From NCBI GenBank assembly GCA_023212725.1, contig JALBYF010000027.1, forward strand, positions 124,001-188,000: a stretch of 64,000 nt of DNA. Direction: 5' to 3'. Each line of letters starts with the position of its first letter. Position 1 is the stretch's first letter. The notes beneath the pieces are model-generated. The model saw only the letters and a program-made list of their open reading frames with translations. It was not told the origin of the DNA and made no database searches. A program made the translations under genes and the position numbers. This stretch comes from Tranzscheliella williamsii. Its lineage: Eukaryota > Basidiomycota > Ustilaginomycetes > Ustilaginales > Ustilaginaceae. This document shows, one piece after another, positions 39,426 to 50,099 of this stretch.

Positions 39426-42400
39426 ATGCACGAGTCCAATGCGCACGTCAGCCCCGCGGGTGCCAACGGCTCGGCCTCGCGGTCCTCAGCATCGCCAACA
39501 CAACAGCCTCCGCGCGCACCACAGCGTTCCAATACGGGACAGTCCGAGGGAGCTAGTTCTTACTATTCCAACAGCACCGAAGACCAAGCCAGCATTCAGC
39601 GTCGCACTGCGGGTATCGATCTGGCTGGCCCGAGTATTTCGAAAGGCAGTAGCAGCTTATCAACCGCTCTCCCTATGCAGCAGTCCTTTTCCAGTCCCGG
39701 CACAGCGTCGCTATCTCACGACGAGTCATCGCGTATCCCCGGTGCTTTGCCCACTAGCTTTCGAGCTCTTGCTGATAACGCTTCAGCCGGCTTGTCCGTT
39801 TCGCCGTCGACCTCGTTTGCCGATGACACTCTGCTCAACTCTCGTCCCCGTAATCGTGCCGACATGGATCGTATCAAGAGCCGTGCAGTAGATCCCGGTT
39901 GGAGCTGGGAAAAGGAAAAGGAAAAATATGATACCGCAGCCACCGCCAGATCCATCAGTGCAGAACCACGCCCATTATTGCCTACCAGAAGTTCCTCCCG
40001 CCCCATTGCTCGTATCGACACTACATCCACCAACTCGCTCTTCAACCCCACCAACGAAACTACCAACGAGAGCAGGAGGATGGGCAGCGATGATCGTCAA
40101 TCAGGCATATCTTCCAGCGTCGCTTCGCCGCAAAGCAGCCAAGCTCCGCCTAGCGCCATCAACAGCAGCAGCGGCGGTGCCGAGCTCAAGCTCCCTTCCT
40201 CATCCGAAAGCAATCCGGCAGCAGCAGCTTCTGCATCATCCACCGCTCTCCAGAATTTTTCGTCACAGCCTACGTCTCGCCGCCGGGAGCAGAACTGTCG
40301 TGCATGTGGCAAGGTCATGACCGGTCAATTCGTCCGAGCTCTGGGCAGCGTCTTTCACCTGGAATGCTTCCGTTGCAACGACTGCAATAAGGTCGTGGCA
40401 GCCAAGTTCTTCCCAGCGACCGACGATATGGTCGACTCGTCTGGCACCGGCAGACTGTTTCCCTTATGCGAGACGGATTATTTCCGACGCCTCGATCTTA
40501 TCTGTGCCAAATGCAACGGCGCTCTTCGAGGCAGCTACATTACTGCTCTTGGCATGAAGTTCCACGTCGAACACTTCACCTGCTCCGTATGTCCAACCGT
40601 ATTTGGGCCGCAAGACAGCTACTACGAGCATGATGGTCAGGTCTTTTGCCATTTCCACTACAGTACGCGCTTCGCCATCAAATGCACCGGCTGCAAGACA
40701 GCCATTCTCAAGCAATTCGTCGAGATCAATCGCAACAATACCGACGAGCATTGGCATCCCGAGTGCTACATGATCCACAAGTTCTGGAACATCAAACTCT
40801 GTCCCACTGGATCCACGCCCAAGGATGGCAGTGGAACTGCCGACATCACGACCACCATGAACGGTCAGAGCCAACCCACTACCTCTTCCCCTAACCAGAT
40901 CGCACCTGCCAGGTCCGAGCCCTCGCCCGATGCCACCGAGATCGAGGCAGCCGAGACGCCCTCGAGCCTCAAGCAGAAGCAGAAGCAGATGGAGGAGCGC
41001 GTCTATCGCATCTGGACCGTCCTCTCAGCTTTCGAGGAGAGTTCTGCTGCTTGCATTTCTGAAATGCTCCGCCATGTCAGCAGCGGACGATATCTCGGTG
41101 GCGTCCGTATGGCTGAAAAGTTTATTCTCCACGTAGAGATTCTCTTCTCTGCCATTGACGATCTCGAGGCCAACTTCCGCAAGCAGGATGCGAAAGGCAT
41201 TTCGCACATCCGCGAAGCAAGGATGCTCTGCAAAAAGATTGTCAATTTCTTCTCCCTGCTCTCTCACACTCAGGAAACAGGAGCGAGGCGGATGGGAATC
41301 ACACAAGAGCTTCTTTCGCTGGTCACAGGACTCGCCCACTATCTTAAAATCTTGATCCGTATTGCTCTCACCGGAGCTCTCAGGCTGGATCGTGATTACG
41401 ACGACCAAGAGGCACTCAACTGGTTCCTCAGCCAGCTTGCCTTCTCCGCCAAGCAGGGCGGTATCAGTGTCAACGACAAGCAGAGCGACCAGCCAGACAC
41501 GAATGCCGTCGGTCCTGACGGCAAGTGGTATGGCTATCGTAGCCTTCCCCGGTCCACCAGCTCCGGATCTTCCGAGTCGGGCGAGTCTGCAACCGATCTG
41601 TGCGTGACATGTGGACAGACAGTAGAGGAAGAGTGTCTGCGGATGGGTGTCAATCTACGCTGGCACTCCAACTGTCTCAGGTGCTCCCACTGTCAGCGTC
41701 AAGCTATTCGAGAAGGGCCGACGACCAAGAAGCTACCAGAGCTCACACCGGGGGCGCCTGCGCCTCTTCCAGCCTCGCAATTCGGCCTCGAATCCTCCCG
41801 GCGGCAGATTGAAGCCGCAGCGCCCCAGACTTCGTCGCGCGCAGCTGCGGGCTTGTTGGTACACATCTGCTATTGCCCTGAGTGCATGACGGCGATGACG
41901 AAGGCCAGACTGGGTTTTGCATCCGTTACCCGGCTAGAACAGTACGCCTTCTTGCTCCGCGTTGCTCTCAACCGCCTTTTCGCCCTCTTAAGGAAGCGCG
42001 GTGTGGTACCAGCCTCGCCCCCCACTTCTTCAACCCAGTTAGGCGATCCGTTGGATGCTGCTGTCTCCGGTGAGAGCAACGAACTCTCAATGCATGAAGC
42101 GTACAGAGACTCCCAGGACATCAAACGTATGAAGTCCGTCAACCTCAACCGCAAATTGTCGACCAAGGCCAAGGTACCACGCATATCGACCGTCGTTGGA
42201 AGCCCTTCTGGCAGGCAGACGCAGACCTCGGACGTACAGAAGCCGTCTCCGACCGAAGTAGCTATGCAGTCGGATGCACGTCGGTCGCCTCGTCGTGTCA
42301 GTCCCTCGTCCTCTCCTCGAGAACCGAGCTCGCCTTATCAACGCGAAAGCCCTTCTTCGCGCGAGCCTTCGCCCTCAGGACGCCAACGCCAGCAGCAGGC

Positions 42401-44204
42401 CCAGCAGTTCCAGACGCAGACACAGTCCTTTGCACTACAGGGAGGTTACCAGACTCAGCAGCCTGGAATGCCGTTGTCGCGACGGGCTGCCTCGCCGTCC
42501 AGTCTCGAACCGGGATCTATTGTGCCCATCCGGCCCGCTTTCGCCCGTCACAACACAGACGTCAAAATCCGAGAGGACGGGCCGATGCGGCAGCTTTCGG
42601 GCGACGAGATGCAGCAAGACACCCGCAGCGAGGATGGTATCACACTGGCCGACATCCCGCACATCCTCGAAGCAGAGCAGGCGCGAGAGCAGCACCGTCC
42701 ACTGCCGAGTGAAGGAGCCCGGTGCATCTCGGAGCTGTCAGCGCTCGAGCTCTTCATTGTCAAACACATGGCAGTCATGTACCTGCAGCAGTCTGCTCTC
42801 CGGGACCACGTCAATCTGGACGATCTGATCGAGTTCATCGAGACACGCAAGAACACCTTCTGGGGCAAAATCTTCAAGGGCGGAAAGGAAAAGAAGGAAA
42901 TCAAGAAGAAGGGCATCTTTGGCATCCCTCTCGAAATCTTGGTGGAGAGGAACGGAGCCGATTCAACGCTGGGCGCAAGTGCTGCCCATCTGCGGGTGCC
43001 GTCGTTCATTGATGAGGTCATCTCGGCGATGAAGCAGATGGACCTGTCGGTGGAAGGCATCTTCCGCAAGAACGGCAACATCCGTCGGCTCAAGGAGCTG
43101 TCCGAGGCGCTGGACCGGGACAGCTCGACCGTCAACTTGCTGGACGACAACCCCGTGCAGCTAGCTGCGCTTCTAAAGAAATTCTTGCGAGAGCTGCCAG
43201 ATCCGCTGATGACGTTCAAACTGCACAAGCTCTTTGTCATGTCTCAAAAGCTGGAGTCGGAGGTCGAACGCCGTCGAATTCTGCACATGGTCACCATCCT
43301 GCTGCCCAAGGGCCACCGCGATACGATGGAGGTCTTGTTCGCCTTTCTCAAGTGGGTTGCCTCTTTCTCGCACATTGACGAGGAGACGGGGAGCAAGATG
43401 GACCTGCCCAATCTGGCCACCGTCATCTGTCCGAACATCCTGTACAGCAAGGGCAGCGATCCGACCAAGGACGAGACCTTCCTCGCCAACCGAGCCGTAT
43501 CCTATCTGCTCGAGCATCAGGACGACTTTTGGAAGGTCCCGGAAGAGCTGGAGGCAGTTCTGCAAGACCGAGATCTGGTAAATGCCTCTGCCGACCTAAC
43601 GTCGAGGGACATTTTGAAGAAGTGCGAAAAGTACGCCAAGCTGCGCCCGCAGCGAGGTGCGAGTGGGGGCGGCATGGGCCGCATGATCGGCGGCGGCGCC
43701 TTGCAGTCCGGAGAGATGCAGAACCGACACCGGCCGGACGTGCATCCCCCAACCACGATGCGCCAGGTGCAGCAGCGTGAAAACATACAATCGCAGCAAC
43801 GGCAGTACGCTGTGCCGGGCGGAAGTGTCGCGAACAGTGCATTCTCTCGTAGCCCCGACGGTTCCGGCGCCTGGTCGGGTATCGGTGTACCGCCTCCGCA
43901 GCCGTTCGCCTCGGGCAGCCTCATGGACCGCTTTGCGGGCAGCAGCAACCCGGGGACGCCCCAGGAAGGATTCAATGGCAGCTACACTGGCGCGCATCAG
44001 CAGCAACCATCCCAGCAGCAGCAGCAGCAGCAACAACAGCACCAACATCAGCAACAACAGCATCAACAGGTGCGGACGCCAACTTCGGCCACAGGACCGA
44101 CGTTCCCTCCCGATCCATCGCAGGGCTATGCTGGATACGGAGGCTATCACCGCCATCCGGCGAGCAGCAACAACGGCGCGCCGCTAGAGCAGAATTCGAA
44201 CTAA
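39426..44204 (+). CDS. LIM-domain Rho GTPase-activating protein (Rga1-like)
   Basis: A single exon encodes 1,592 residues. LIM1 starts near 289 (CRACGKVMTGQF...HLECFRC), LIM2 near 360 (CAKCNGALRGSY...HVEHFTC) and a third Cys/His set near 420-460 (CTGCKTAIL...HWHPECY). Another LIM-like half with CVTCGQ...HSNCLRCSHC is near 725-765, with 'CYCPEC' near 817. The RhoGAP domain is about 1164-1380, with the arginine finger R1214 in 'VEGIFRKNGN' and 'ALLKKFLRELPDPL'. The C-terminus is Gln-rich (about 1520-1550). Yeast Rga1 and Rga2 (LIM-LIM-RhoGAP) switch off Cdc42, and this protein likely does the same or acts on Rho at growing tips. A long low-complexity N-terminus and a basic 'GGKEKKEIKKKG' stretch precede the GAP domain. 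Confidence 0.88.
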   Translation: MHESNAHVSPAGANGSASRSSASPTQQPPRAPQRSNTGQSEGASSYYSNSTEDQASIQRRTAGIDLAGPSISKGSSSLSTALPMQQSFSSPGTASLSHDESSRIPGALPTSFRALADNASAGLSVSPSTSFADDTLLNSRPRNRADMDRIKSRAVDPGWSWEKEKEKYDTAATARSISAEPRPLLPTRSSSRPIARIDTTSTNSLFNPTNETTNESRRMGSDDRQSGISSSVASPQSSQAPPSAINSSSGGAELKLPSSSESNPAAAASASSTALQNFSSQPTSRRREQNCRACGKVMTGQFVRALGSVFHLECFRCNDCNKVVAAKFFPATDDMVDSSGTGRLFPLCETDYFRRLDLICAKCNGALRGSYITALGMKFHVEHFTCSVCPTVFGPQDSYYEHDGQVFCHFHYSTRFAIKCTGCKTAILKQFVEINRNNTDEHWHPECYMIHKFWNIKLCPTGSTPKDGSGTADITTTMNGQSQPTTSSPNQIAPARSEPSPDATEIEAAETPSSLKQKQKQMEERVYRIWTVLSAFEESSAACISEMLRHVSSGRYLGGVRMAEKFILHVEILFSAIDDLEANFRKQDAKGISHIREARMLCKKIVNFFSLLSHTQETGARRMGITQELLSLVTGLAHYLKILIRIALTGALRLDRDYDDQEALNWFLSQLAFSAKQGGISVNDKQSDQPDTNAVGPDGKWYGYRSLPRSTSSGSSESGESATDLCVTCGQTVEEECLRMGVNLRWHSNCLRCSHCQRQAIREGPTTKKLPELTPGAPAPLPASQFGLESSRRQIEAAAPQTSSRAAAGLLVHICYCPECMTAMTKARLGFASVTRLEQYAFLLRVALNRLFALLRKRGVVPASPPTSSTQLGDPLDAAVSGESNELSMHEAYRDSQDIKRMKSVNLNRKLSTKAKVPRISTVVGSPSGRQTQTSDVQKPSPTEVAMQSDARRSPRRVSPSSSPREPSSPYQRESPSSREPSPSGRQRQQQAQQFQTQTQSFALQGGYQTQQPGMPLSRRAASPSSLEPGSIVPIRPAFARHNTDVKIREDGPMRQLSGDEMQQDTRSEDGITLADIPHILEAEQAREQHRPLPSEGARCISELSALELFIVKHMAVMYLQQSALRDHVNLDDLIEFIETRKNTFWGKIFKGGKEKKEIKKKGIFGIPLEILVERNGADSTLGASAAHLRVPSFIDEVISAMKQMDLSVEGIFRKNGNIRRLKELSEALDRDSSTVNLLDDNPVQLAALLKKFLRELPDPLMTFKLHKLFVMSQKLESEVERRRILHMVTILLPKGHRDTMEVLFAFLKWVASFSHIDEETGSKMDLPNLATVICPNILYSKGSDPTKDETFLANRAVSYLLEHQDDFWKVPEELEAVLQDRDLVNASADLTSRDILKKCEKYAKLRPQRGASGGGMGRMIGGGALQSGEMQNRHRPDVHPPTTMRQVQQRENIQSQQRQYAVPGGSVANSAFSRSPDGSGAWSGIGVPPPQPFASGSLMDRFAGSSNPGTPQEGFNGSYTGAHQQQPSQQQQQQQQQHQHQQQQHQQVRTPTSATGPTFPPDPSQGYAGYGGYHRHPASSNNGAPLEQNSN
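43995..44075 (+). repeat. CAG/CAA repeat encoding a Gln/His tract
   Basis: Mixed CAG, CAA, CAC and CAT codons encode a Gln-rich tract broken by His at the end of the RhoGAP. The imperfect codon mix suggests moderate stability. Confidence 0.75.
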
Positions 44205-44958
44205 TTAATCTGTGTACCTTAGCTTAGACTCAACGCCGGCGCCAAACGCATCGCTCCGGCCGCCTGTTTGCAACGCAACACACAGGACCTAGCCCGCCCG
44301 GTGTGAACTAAGTATGACCCGCCTGTGAGTTGTTGTGTCTGCTCGACCTGGAGGCGGTTAGACGCGGTCGCAAGATAGGAGAGGAGGTGCGTAGGATATA
44401 GGGGTAGGGAATGCGGGAATGCGGCTAGCGTCGCGTGGGCCAAGCGCACGTATATGCGAGGTGTTGGTTGGCAAGTCAGGCGAGGCTGCGGGATGCGGTC
44501 GGGTGCAGCAGCGCAGGATCGGCCGTTCGCCGTTTGACGCTGTCCGCGGTAGGCTTGGCGGTGCATGACGTCGGGCGGCTTCGAGAAGGCCCCGTGCCCC
44601 CGCACCGCGTGCAGCAGCGCAGCCAGCAGTCGCACGTCACCCTCGGACCCAGCTATGCGAACTAAGGTCGAAACGCAGCCTAATGCTGGCGGATAGCGAG
44701 CTGCCAACAATGAAATCGCGACGCAACGCAGGCTTGCAGCCTTCCCTTACCCTCGGCCCTGCTCGTGACTGCGACAGGGCTGCCAGTCATGCGGGCCCTC
44801 GTCGAGATGAACATACCTAGCCTTCATTTGGTGTGGACGTCGCCTGGCTGCCCCGGCAGCATACAAGGCCAGCTCACCCTCCTGCTCTTGTCCCCCTCCC
44901 ATTACCCCTCCCCGCTCGGAACTGGCCGAGCAAGACTCCCACCGCCGCCACCCATGGT
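44205..44958. other. Intergenic, RhoGAP to four-TM orphan
   Basis: 754 bp. No gene recognised. The last 200 bp are CT-rich leader. The frame of the next gene continues upstream only to a GTG (44833). Confidence 0.5.
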
Positions 44959-46542
44959 ATGAGTCAGCCACAGCCGCAGAGCAAGACCGCGCTTAGGCAC
45001 GGCTCCGCGCAGGCCGGGCCCAGCCTCGCCAGCAGGAGGACGGCTTTCGAAGCCACGCCCAAGCATATGGCCGCTGCCGCTCGTCCGGCGACGAAGGACA
45101 ATACCAAGCACGGCGCCGGGCCCGCTCCAGAGCCAGCTCGTTCCGCAGCGGCCAGCCCGCGGCGCTCGTCGTGGAGCCCCTGCGACCCGCTGACAGCTCC
45201 TTGCGGGTCAGTGCCCGACCCACGCAGAGCGTCCATGGCAGCGCCCGTCCCTCTTGCAACCCAGCGGCCGCCGGCAGGACGCGGATTCTACATCCCCCCT
45301 CCCGGCTACCAAGCCACGCCTGCCAGCTCTCGCCTCGATTCGATAAAGCCCTCGCAACAGCCATCCGAACAGCCACAGCCCGGACACGACCCCAACCGCA
45401 CCTTGCGGGACGACCCGCGGTACGACTACGTGCGCCATGCCCCCAAACACTGGCACCCCCATGCCGCGCCTGACGCAGCAGAGAAGTACGGAGGATATGG
45501 AGAGTGGCGCCCCCTGGACCATGGCCAAAACGGAGGGTGGAAGTGGCTACCCGCAATCCGGACTGACCATACCGCGTACAAACAGGTCCAGGACATCTTC
45601 GCGCGGCTCGCGCACTCGGATTGGAACATCCCTCAGGCGCAACGCGTTCTGTCGACGTGGGCTACGCTCGCCACCCTGCTGGCCGGCACGCAGACTACCC
45701 TACTGACATACTACGAGCGGGACAAGAGCTCGGCCTATATCGCTCTGAGCTTTGCCGCTCTCTTCTTGGAGATCTACGGAGCGTTGCTCTCGGCCATCAA
45801 CATTATGATCAGCATCTCTCTCCAGGCATCGCAGGCTTCGCGGACCGACGTCACGGGTCGCACTGACGGCTCTCAGAAAGACGAGGCCAATATGCGGCTT
45901 GCACAGGGATTCAAGTGGCAGTGGATGGGGAGCGGCGCAAACCCCACCAACAGTGCCGGAGCCAACGACCAAGCGCCTTCTCTATCATCCGCCCCCCCTC
46001 CAACGCCTGGTAGCCTTGTTCTGCGCAAACGGACAGACCGGGCGACGGCCAATGCGATCTGTATCTTGGACCGCTTGACCGTCTCCTGCGGGATCATCAT
46101 CCCTCTCGGCGGATTACTGCAGCTGACAGGGCTGACCGTCTATGCCATGCAGACACACCGTGGCCCCACCGCGTATAGCCTAGCAGCAGCCATCGTCTTC
46201 GCGCTCTCCATGACCGTTCTGGGCGTCTGGCAGGGCCTTTACTCCAGCCATGCGCTTTGCAAGCCAGCGGGAGAGGTTCGACGCCGCTCGGAACACGGAA
46301 ACAGCCATCGAGGAGATCGCCAAGGTGGCTACGAAGGTGCCCCGGGCCAGATACCTTCGCAAGGACGCCCTTCGTGGGAGCGTGGCAACAACAGAGCCGC
46401 GGAGGGAAGCTGCACATCCTCTGCATCATCGCACGCTGGACTGCGCCGGCCCGACTACGATTTGGATGACGACGACGACGCCGACAACCCCATGAGAGCC
46501 TTGATGAAGGGCGCCGTCCTCAACGCTGTCGTGATGGCCTAA
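44959..46542 (+). CDS. Orphan membrane protein with four predicted helices
   Basis: I do not recognise this protein. From the ATG at 44959 (MSQPQPQSKTALRHGSA) it has 527 residues. A disordered basic, Pro/Ala-rich N-terminus (about 1-150) is followed by a Trp/His/Tyr-rich stretch ('DPRYDYVRHAPKHWHPH', 'GYGEWRPLDHGQNGGWKWLP'). Four hydrophobic helices follow at about 230-252, 258-286, 370-396 and 405-428, in two pairs. The loop between pairs is about 80 residues and hydrophilic. The tail is Arg/Gly-rich and ends in an acidic run 'YDLDDDDDADNPM' and then 'RALMKGAVLNAVVMA'. No catalytic motif is seen. It may be a fungal-specific tetraspanning protein. The first ATG upstream is not in frame, so the start is fairly secure. 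Confidence 0.65.
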   Translation: MSQPQPQSKTALRHGSAQAGPSLASRRTAFEATPKHMAAAARPATKDNTKHGAGPAPEPARSAAASPRRSSWSPCDPLTAPCGSVPDPRRASMAAPVPLATQRPPAGRGFYIPPPGYQATPASSRLDSIKPSQQPSEQPQPGHDPNRTLRDDPRYDYVRHAPKHWHPHAAPDAAEKYGGYGEWRPLDHGQNGGWKWLPAIRTDHTAYKQVQDIFARLAHSDWNIPQAQRVLSTWATLATLLAGTQTTLLTYYERDKSSAYIALSFAALFLEIYGALLSAINIMISISLQASQASRTDVTGRTDGSQKDEANMRLAQGFKWQWMGSGANPTNSAGANDQAPSLSSAPPPTPGSLVLRKRTDRATANAICILDRLTVSCGIIIPLGGLLQLTGLTVYAMQTHRGPTAYSLAAAIVFALSMTVLGVWQGLYSSHALCKPAGEVRRRSEHGNSHRGDRQGGYEGAPGQIPSQGRPSWERGNNRAAEGSCTSSASSHAGLRRPDYDLDDDDDADNPMRALMKGAVLNAVVMA

Positions 46543-47196
46543 CATACTCCAACCGTGCTTGTCGACAAAAGCAGCTCTGAACCAGAGCGAAACCCACTCT
46601 CACCTGCCATCCAGTGCATACGCATACCTGCCTGGTCGCCCTTTATTCGGACACTTACGCACAATCCCGTTCCCGCAGCATGCCACCACACTTCGGAGCA
46701 ACCTTATAGACTCATGTTCCCACGCTTCGCATATCATCTGCATACCCACGCCCCGCATTTAACGCAATCTTCATGATAGTTGCCTCCGTCCATTATTGCC
46801 CACCTGTGCCTTTGCGATCGGATGACGCAGCTGTTGTGTTGCAATGTCTCGATGCGCCTGTAATTGGGTGCTAAGACGTCGATGCTAGTGAGATAGTGTG
46901 TTTCCACTGCTGACTACTTTGCGCGCAGTGCCACCGATCACAGCTGTTGCGTGGCCGATCGCCGGGTCGTCCGCGTCGCCACACAAAGGATGAACTGCGT
47001 GCACTTCCCTTTGTTAGGCAGATGAAACGGCGAGTGCGTTATGTGACCAAGCTGAACCGCCGCCCGGCTGATCCGTTCAGCAAAGGCGCCTTTTTGCCGC
47101 ACAAAGGCAGCGGCGGGCCTCCCGATATAAGCACACCGTTAGCCAGCTGCGCATTTTTCTCTCTTCGCTACTCACCGCAAGGCCAGCAGCCAGAGC
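46543..47196. other. Intergenic, four-TM orphan to Bles03-like
   Basis: 654 bp. No gene recognised. GGC/GCC-rich from about 46950 on, where short frames are not convincing. Confidence 0.5.
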
Positions 47197-48933
47197 ATGG
47201 GCACAGCCAGCGAACACATAATTGTCGCCTCGGAAGCATCAATGACGGCCGAACCTAGCATGTCGCTGAAGGCATCCGTTGTCAGTCCTGTCTGGAAGCT
47301 GGGCGATGAGACGCCACTTGGCGAATGGCTCAGCCAGCATCCGCCTAGTCGCCTCGACCCTGGTTCGCATATTGCTCTACAGCAACTGTGGGTGCTTGCC
47401 GTAGACTGTGTTGATCAGGTTGCCGATCTGGCCGACATCTCTTCGGACCCAGTTTTTGCCCAGACGCAGTCGCTGTTAGTGGAAGCTGAAGCCAAGATCA
47501 CAGAGGTTCAAGGGGACAAGGATATCCCGGTGTACGGCAGCAGAGAGCGCAGAAGCAAGAAACAGGAGAGGACGCAACTGCAAGAGGCCTTCCATGACAA
47601 CATCCGCGAGCTTGCTACCGACCATCCTCTGTGGGGGCAGGGCCGCTGGACCGTATTTCTGCCCAAGGCAGACATCGACCGCGGCTTTGCTACGCTTGCC
47701 CATAGCCTCATTCACGGCCATCTAAAGAATGAAGGCAAGGTTGTCGCTCTTCGTGCACGCATCCTCGCCTTTAGCGAGACCAGCCGCATCGCTGGCCCCG
47801 GCGGCCATAAACGGCGAAAGAGCATGTCCGGTAGTCGTAGCGACATTGGGCCTCCTCTCGGCATCGACCTCGTCTTTTGCGGCGTGTGGAGCTCTCGCTC
47901 TGCCAGAGACGCGCTCAAGGTCGTCGCCACGCATCTCGGCTGCCTTCCTTCGTTCTGCAAGTCGAGCCTCTACTCCCGTCTCGGCATCACTGCGAGCCAC
48001 CCGGTCGGCCTAGCCGCAGGCTCGTATAGCCCCAAGCACCTCGCCAGGGCGGACGAGATCCGACAGTGGAAGTCTGAATGCTCCTCTTTCCAGGACGGCA
48101 GCCTCGCCAAGCAGCAGAGTCCACACGCTGACTCTCAGAACCTGTCTCATAGCAGCCAAGGAATCCCCAGCCGAGAGGCAACCCCAACAAAGCAGGCAAC
48201 GGACAGCGAACCAAGAGGCACTCCTGCCGGACCGCGCCCCAGTGCCGACAAGCGGGCTGAGAATTTCCCACATACCGAGGCAGAGAGACCGAAGCCTGCA
48301 AGTGAAGCCGCAACAATTCAACTCAGCGAAGAGACGCAAGCAACTCAGCAAGAGACGCAACCATCCGAGGAAGAGCCTACGCTCTCGATGAAGCCAACCT
48401 TGCACATGGGGGTAACCCAATCTGAGCCTCGCAGAGATCTTGGAGTCACGAGCATAATGGAAGATGACCATGATGCTGGCAAAGCAAACAGCTCTCAGAC
48501 CGAGTTGGCCGGTCCTCTCGCGGCTGAAGAGGAAGATTCGCAAACACAGACGGAGCCTGCAGTTAGCCTGAGCACTGACGCTTTGACCTCGAGCCATGGA
48601 CTCGCAGAGAAACCTGTCAGCCATGCAGAAGCTGCCAAGAAGGGCGGTGGTGCTGACGGTGTGCCGGAAGCCGTCAGCAATGTCAACAGAAGCCCCGGCC
48701 GGGATGAACAAGTGGAGAGCGAAGCTTTTCGTCAAGCTGACAACGCTCTCACTGGTCAGCGGTCGCTCGGCAGCCGCTATACAGCTGGGCATAGGGACAA
48801 AATGGAAGAACGAGACGACGAGGGCAATCTGGTCGGTCCAAAGCGCAAACGGTCGCAGACATTGCCAGGACTTGGAGTGGGCTCTAAGCTCAGCGGTAAT
48901 CACCGTGCCTTCGCACAGACAAGGCGAATCTAG
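47197..48933 (+). CDS. Possible Bles03/DUF1917 (eIF4E-like fold) protein with long tail
   Basis: A single exon encodes 578 residues. The first 280 look folded. 'GQGRWTVFLPKADIDRGFATLAHSLIHGHLKNEGKVVALRARI' matches the pattern in Bles03-type proteins (GKW.vF...-ID..w..l...i..g.Lg...Kv). 'DLVFCGVWSSRSARDALKVVATHLGC' followed by 'SSLYSRLGI' matches their end. A basic stretch (GGHKRRKSMSGSRSD, about 203-217) interrupts the domain. Residues about 290-578 are Ser/Thr/Glu/Gln-rich and disordered, ending in 'GPKRKRSQTLPGLGVGSKLSG'. That tail is basic and could be a nuclear signal. The family's function is unknown; an eIF4E-like fold has been noted for it. I hold this identity loosely. It could be an unrelated fungal protein with the same pattern. 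Confidence 0.5.
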   Translation: MGTASEHIIVASEASMTAEPSMSLKASVVSPVWKLGDETPLGEWLSQHPPSRLDPGSHIALQQLWVLAVDCVDQVADLADISSDPVFAQTQSLLVEAEAKITEVQGDKDIPVYGSRERRSKKQERTQLQEAFHDNIRELATDHPLWGQGRWTVFLPKADIDRGFATLAHSLIHGHLKNEGKVVALRARILAFSETSRIAGPGGHKRRKSMSGSRSDIGPPLGIDLVFCGVWSSRSARDALKVVATHLGCLPSFCKSSLYSRLGITASHPVGLAAGSYSPKHLARADEIRQWKSECSSFQDGSLAKQQSPHADSQNLSHSSQGIPSREATPTKQATDSEPRGTPAGPRPSADKRAENFPHTEAERPKPASEAATIQLSEETQATQQETQPSEEEPTLSMKPTLHMGVTQSEPRRDLGVTSIMEDDHDAGKANSSQTELAGPLAAEEEDSQTQTEPAVSLSTDALTSSHGLAEKPVSHAEAAKKGGGADGVPEAVSNVNRSPGRDEQVESEAFRQADNALTGQRSLGSRYTAGHRDKMEERDDEGNLVGPKRKRSQTLPGLGVGSKLSGNHRAFAQTRRI

Positions 48934-50099
48934 AGGTCTCAGCAGGATCCGCCAGGAGGCGACCACAGCATCGTTACGTTTCATCTGAGACTCAAGCTGC
49001 AAAGAGCCTTGAAAAATGAACACCTTGCTTCGCATACCCCTGTGGCCGGTGGCGCCACGAAAGCTACATCTAATCATGTTCAGGCACCCAAATCTGTTGC
49101 CCTTGAACATAGCGAGCACTCTGGGGTAGGTGTTGACCACGCTCCTTGACCTCGCCATACTCAGCTACCGTGGGTGCGAACCTCGTGAACGGCATTAGGC
49201 CCCGCGCCGTTCATCCCGTCCACCCTCGTCAATGATGTCCGACAATTCGAAGCAATGAACTGTGCGTCACTTGTTGCTAAGGTAGTGTATCTCAACGCGT
49301 GGTCCTGGACTTACACAGACGCTGAAGAGAGCCGGGGATTTCAGTATAGGGCGGAGAGGGAAATGCATCTAGATGTTACACTGTTTGGAAGCCCGACCGA
49401 CGCTCTTCATGTCTGGGTGCACGGCAGCATGGTTCACCAGTTGAAGAGGAAGGGACAGCGGACGAGGCGGGTGCTGTTGGTGCATCACCACGACGTGGAG
49501 CTGGCGTTGGAACCAGCATAGGCGAGCAGGCCGAGGCTAGTTGGGCACACGTTCTGCCCTAGGCGGAAATCGGCCGGCATGCAGCACCGGCTGCCGGACT
49601 ACTTACTGCTAACCTTCTAAACGAGGAAAAGTGTCTTGGCGCAGAGTAGAGAGTGGGCTGCCGCCTCTCTTCGAGCTTATTGAGCAGCAGATGGCGAGCT
49701 GGTGGCGCTATTGCCCCTGTGGTCGTGCGCATGAGGTGCACAGCGTGGTCACCTCGGCCGCTTCTGCACTCGCTCGACAGCGCCTGCCGTGTGGTCATGC
49801 GCTTTGTGTTGGTCTCGCTTAAAAGCAGTTCCTTCTCGTTGCCCCGTCACCCCGCGCACCTACGCAGCCCTTCCCCGTCCGTGCCCCTGCGAACAGAGCG
49901 TGCAGTCCCAGTCCTTCTCCCGCCGCACGTCACAACCATTGCGTCCTTGACGCTGGTTCCTATCACGACAGGACCAGCTCGCCGAAGACACCTTCTATCT
50001 GGAAGCACTTACTTGCGCACGTAGACTCTTGTGAGCGCTCGCCAGATCTTCGGTGCCCTTTCGCAACGTCTCTCACCCCTCCGCGGCTCGGTGTCAGAG
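48934..50099. other. Intergenic upstream of the DUF2235 gene
   Basis: 1,166 bp. A frame of 88 codons at 49255-49521 has no recognised homology and was not called. The region just before 50100 is CT-rich. The next frame extends upstream to a GTG at 50031 only, so an upstream coding exon cannot be ruled out. Confidence 0.45.

Noticed and set aside
48010..49158. 382-codon minus frame over the Bles03-like gene
   Set aside because: Antisense, Ser/Arg/Leu-rich, no recognisable domain.
49255..49521. 88-codon plus frame
   Set aside because: No recognised similarity, no conserved motif, and no sign of splice partners.
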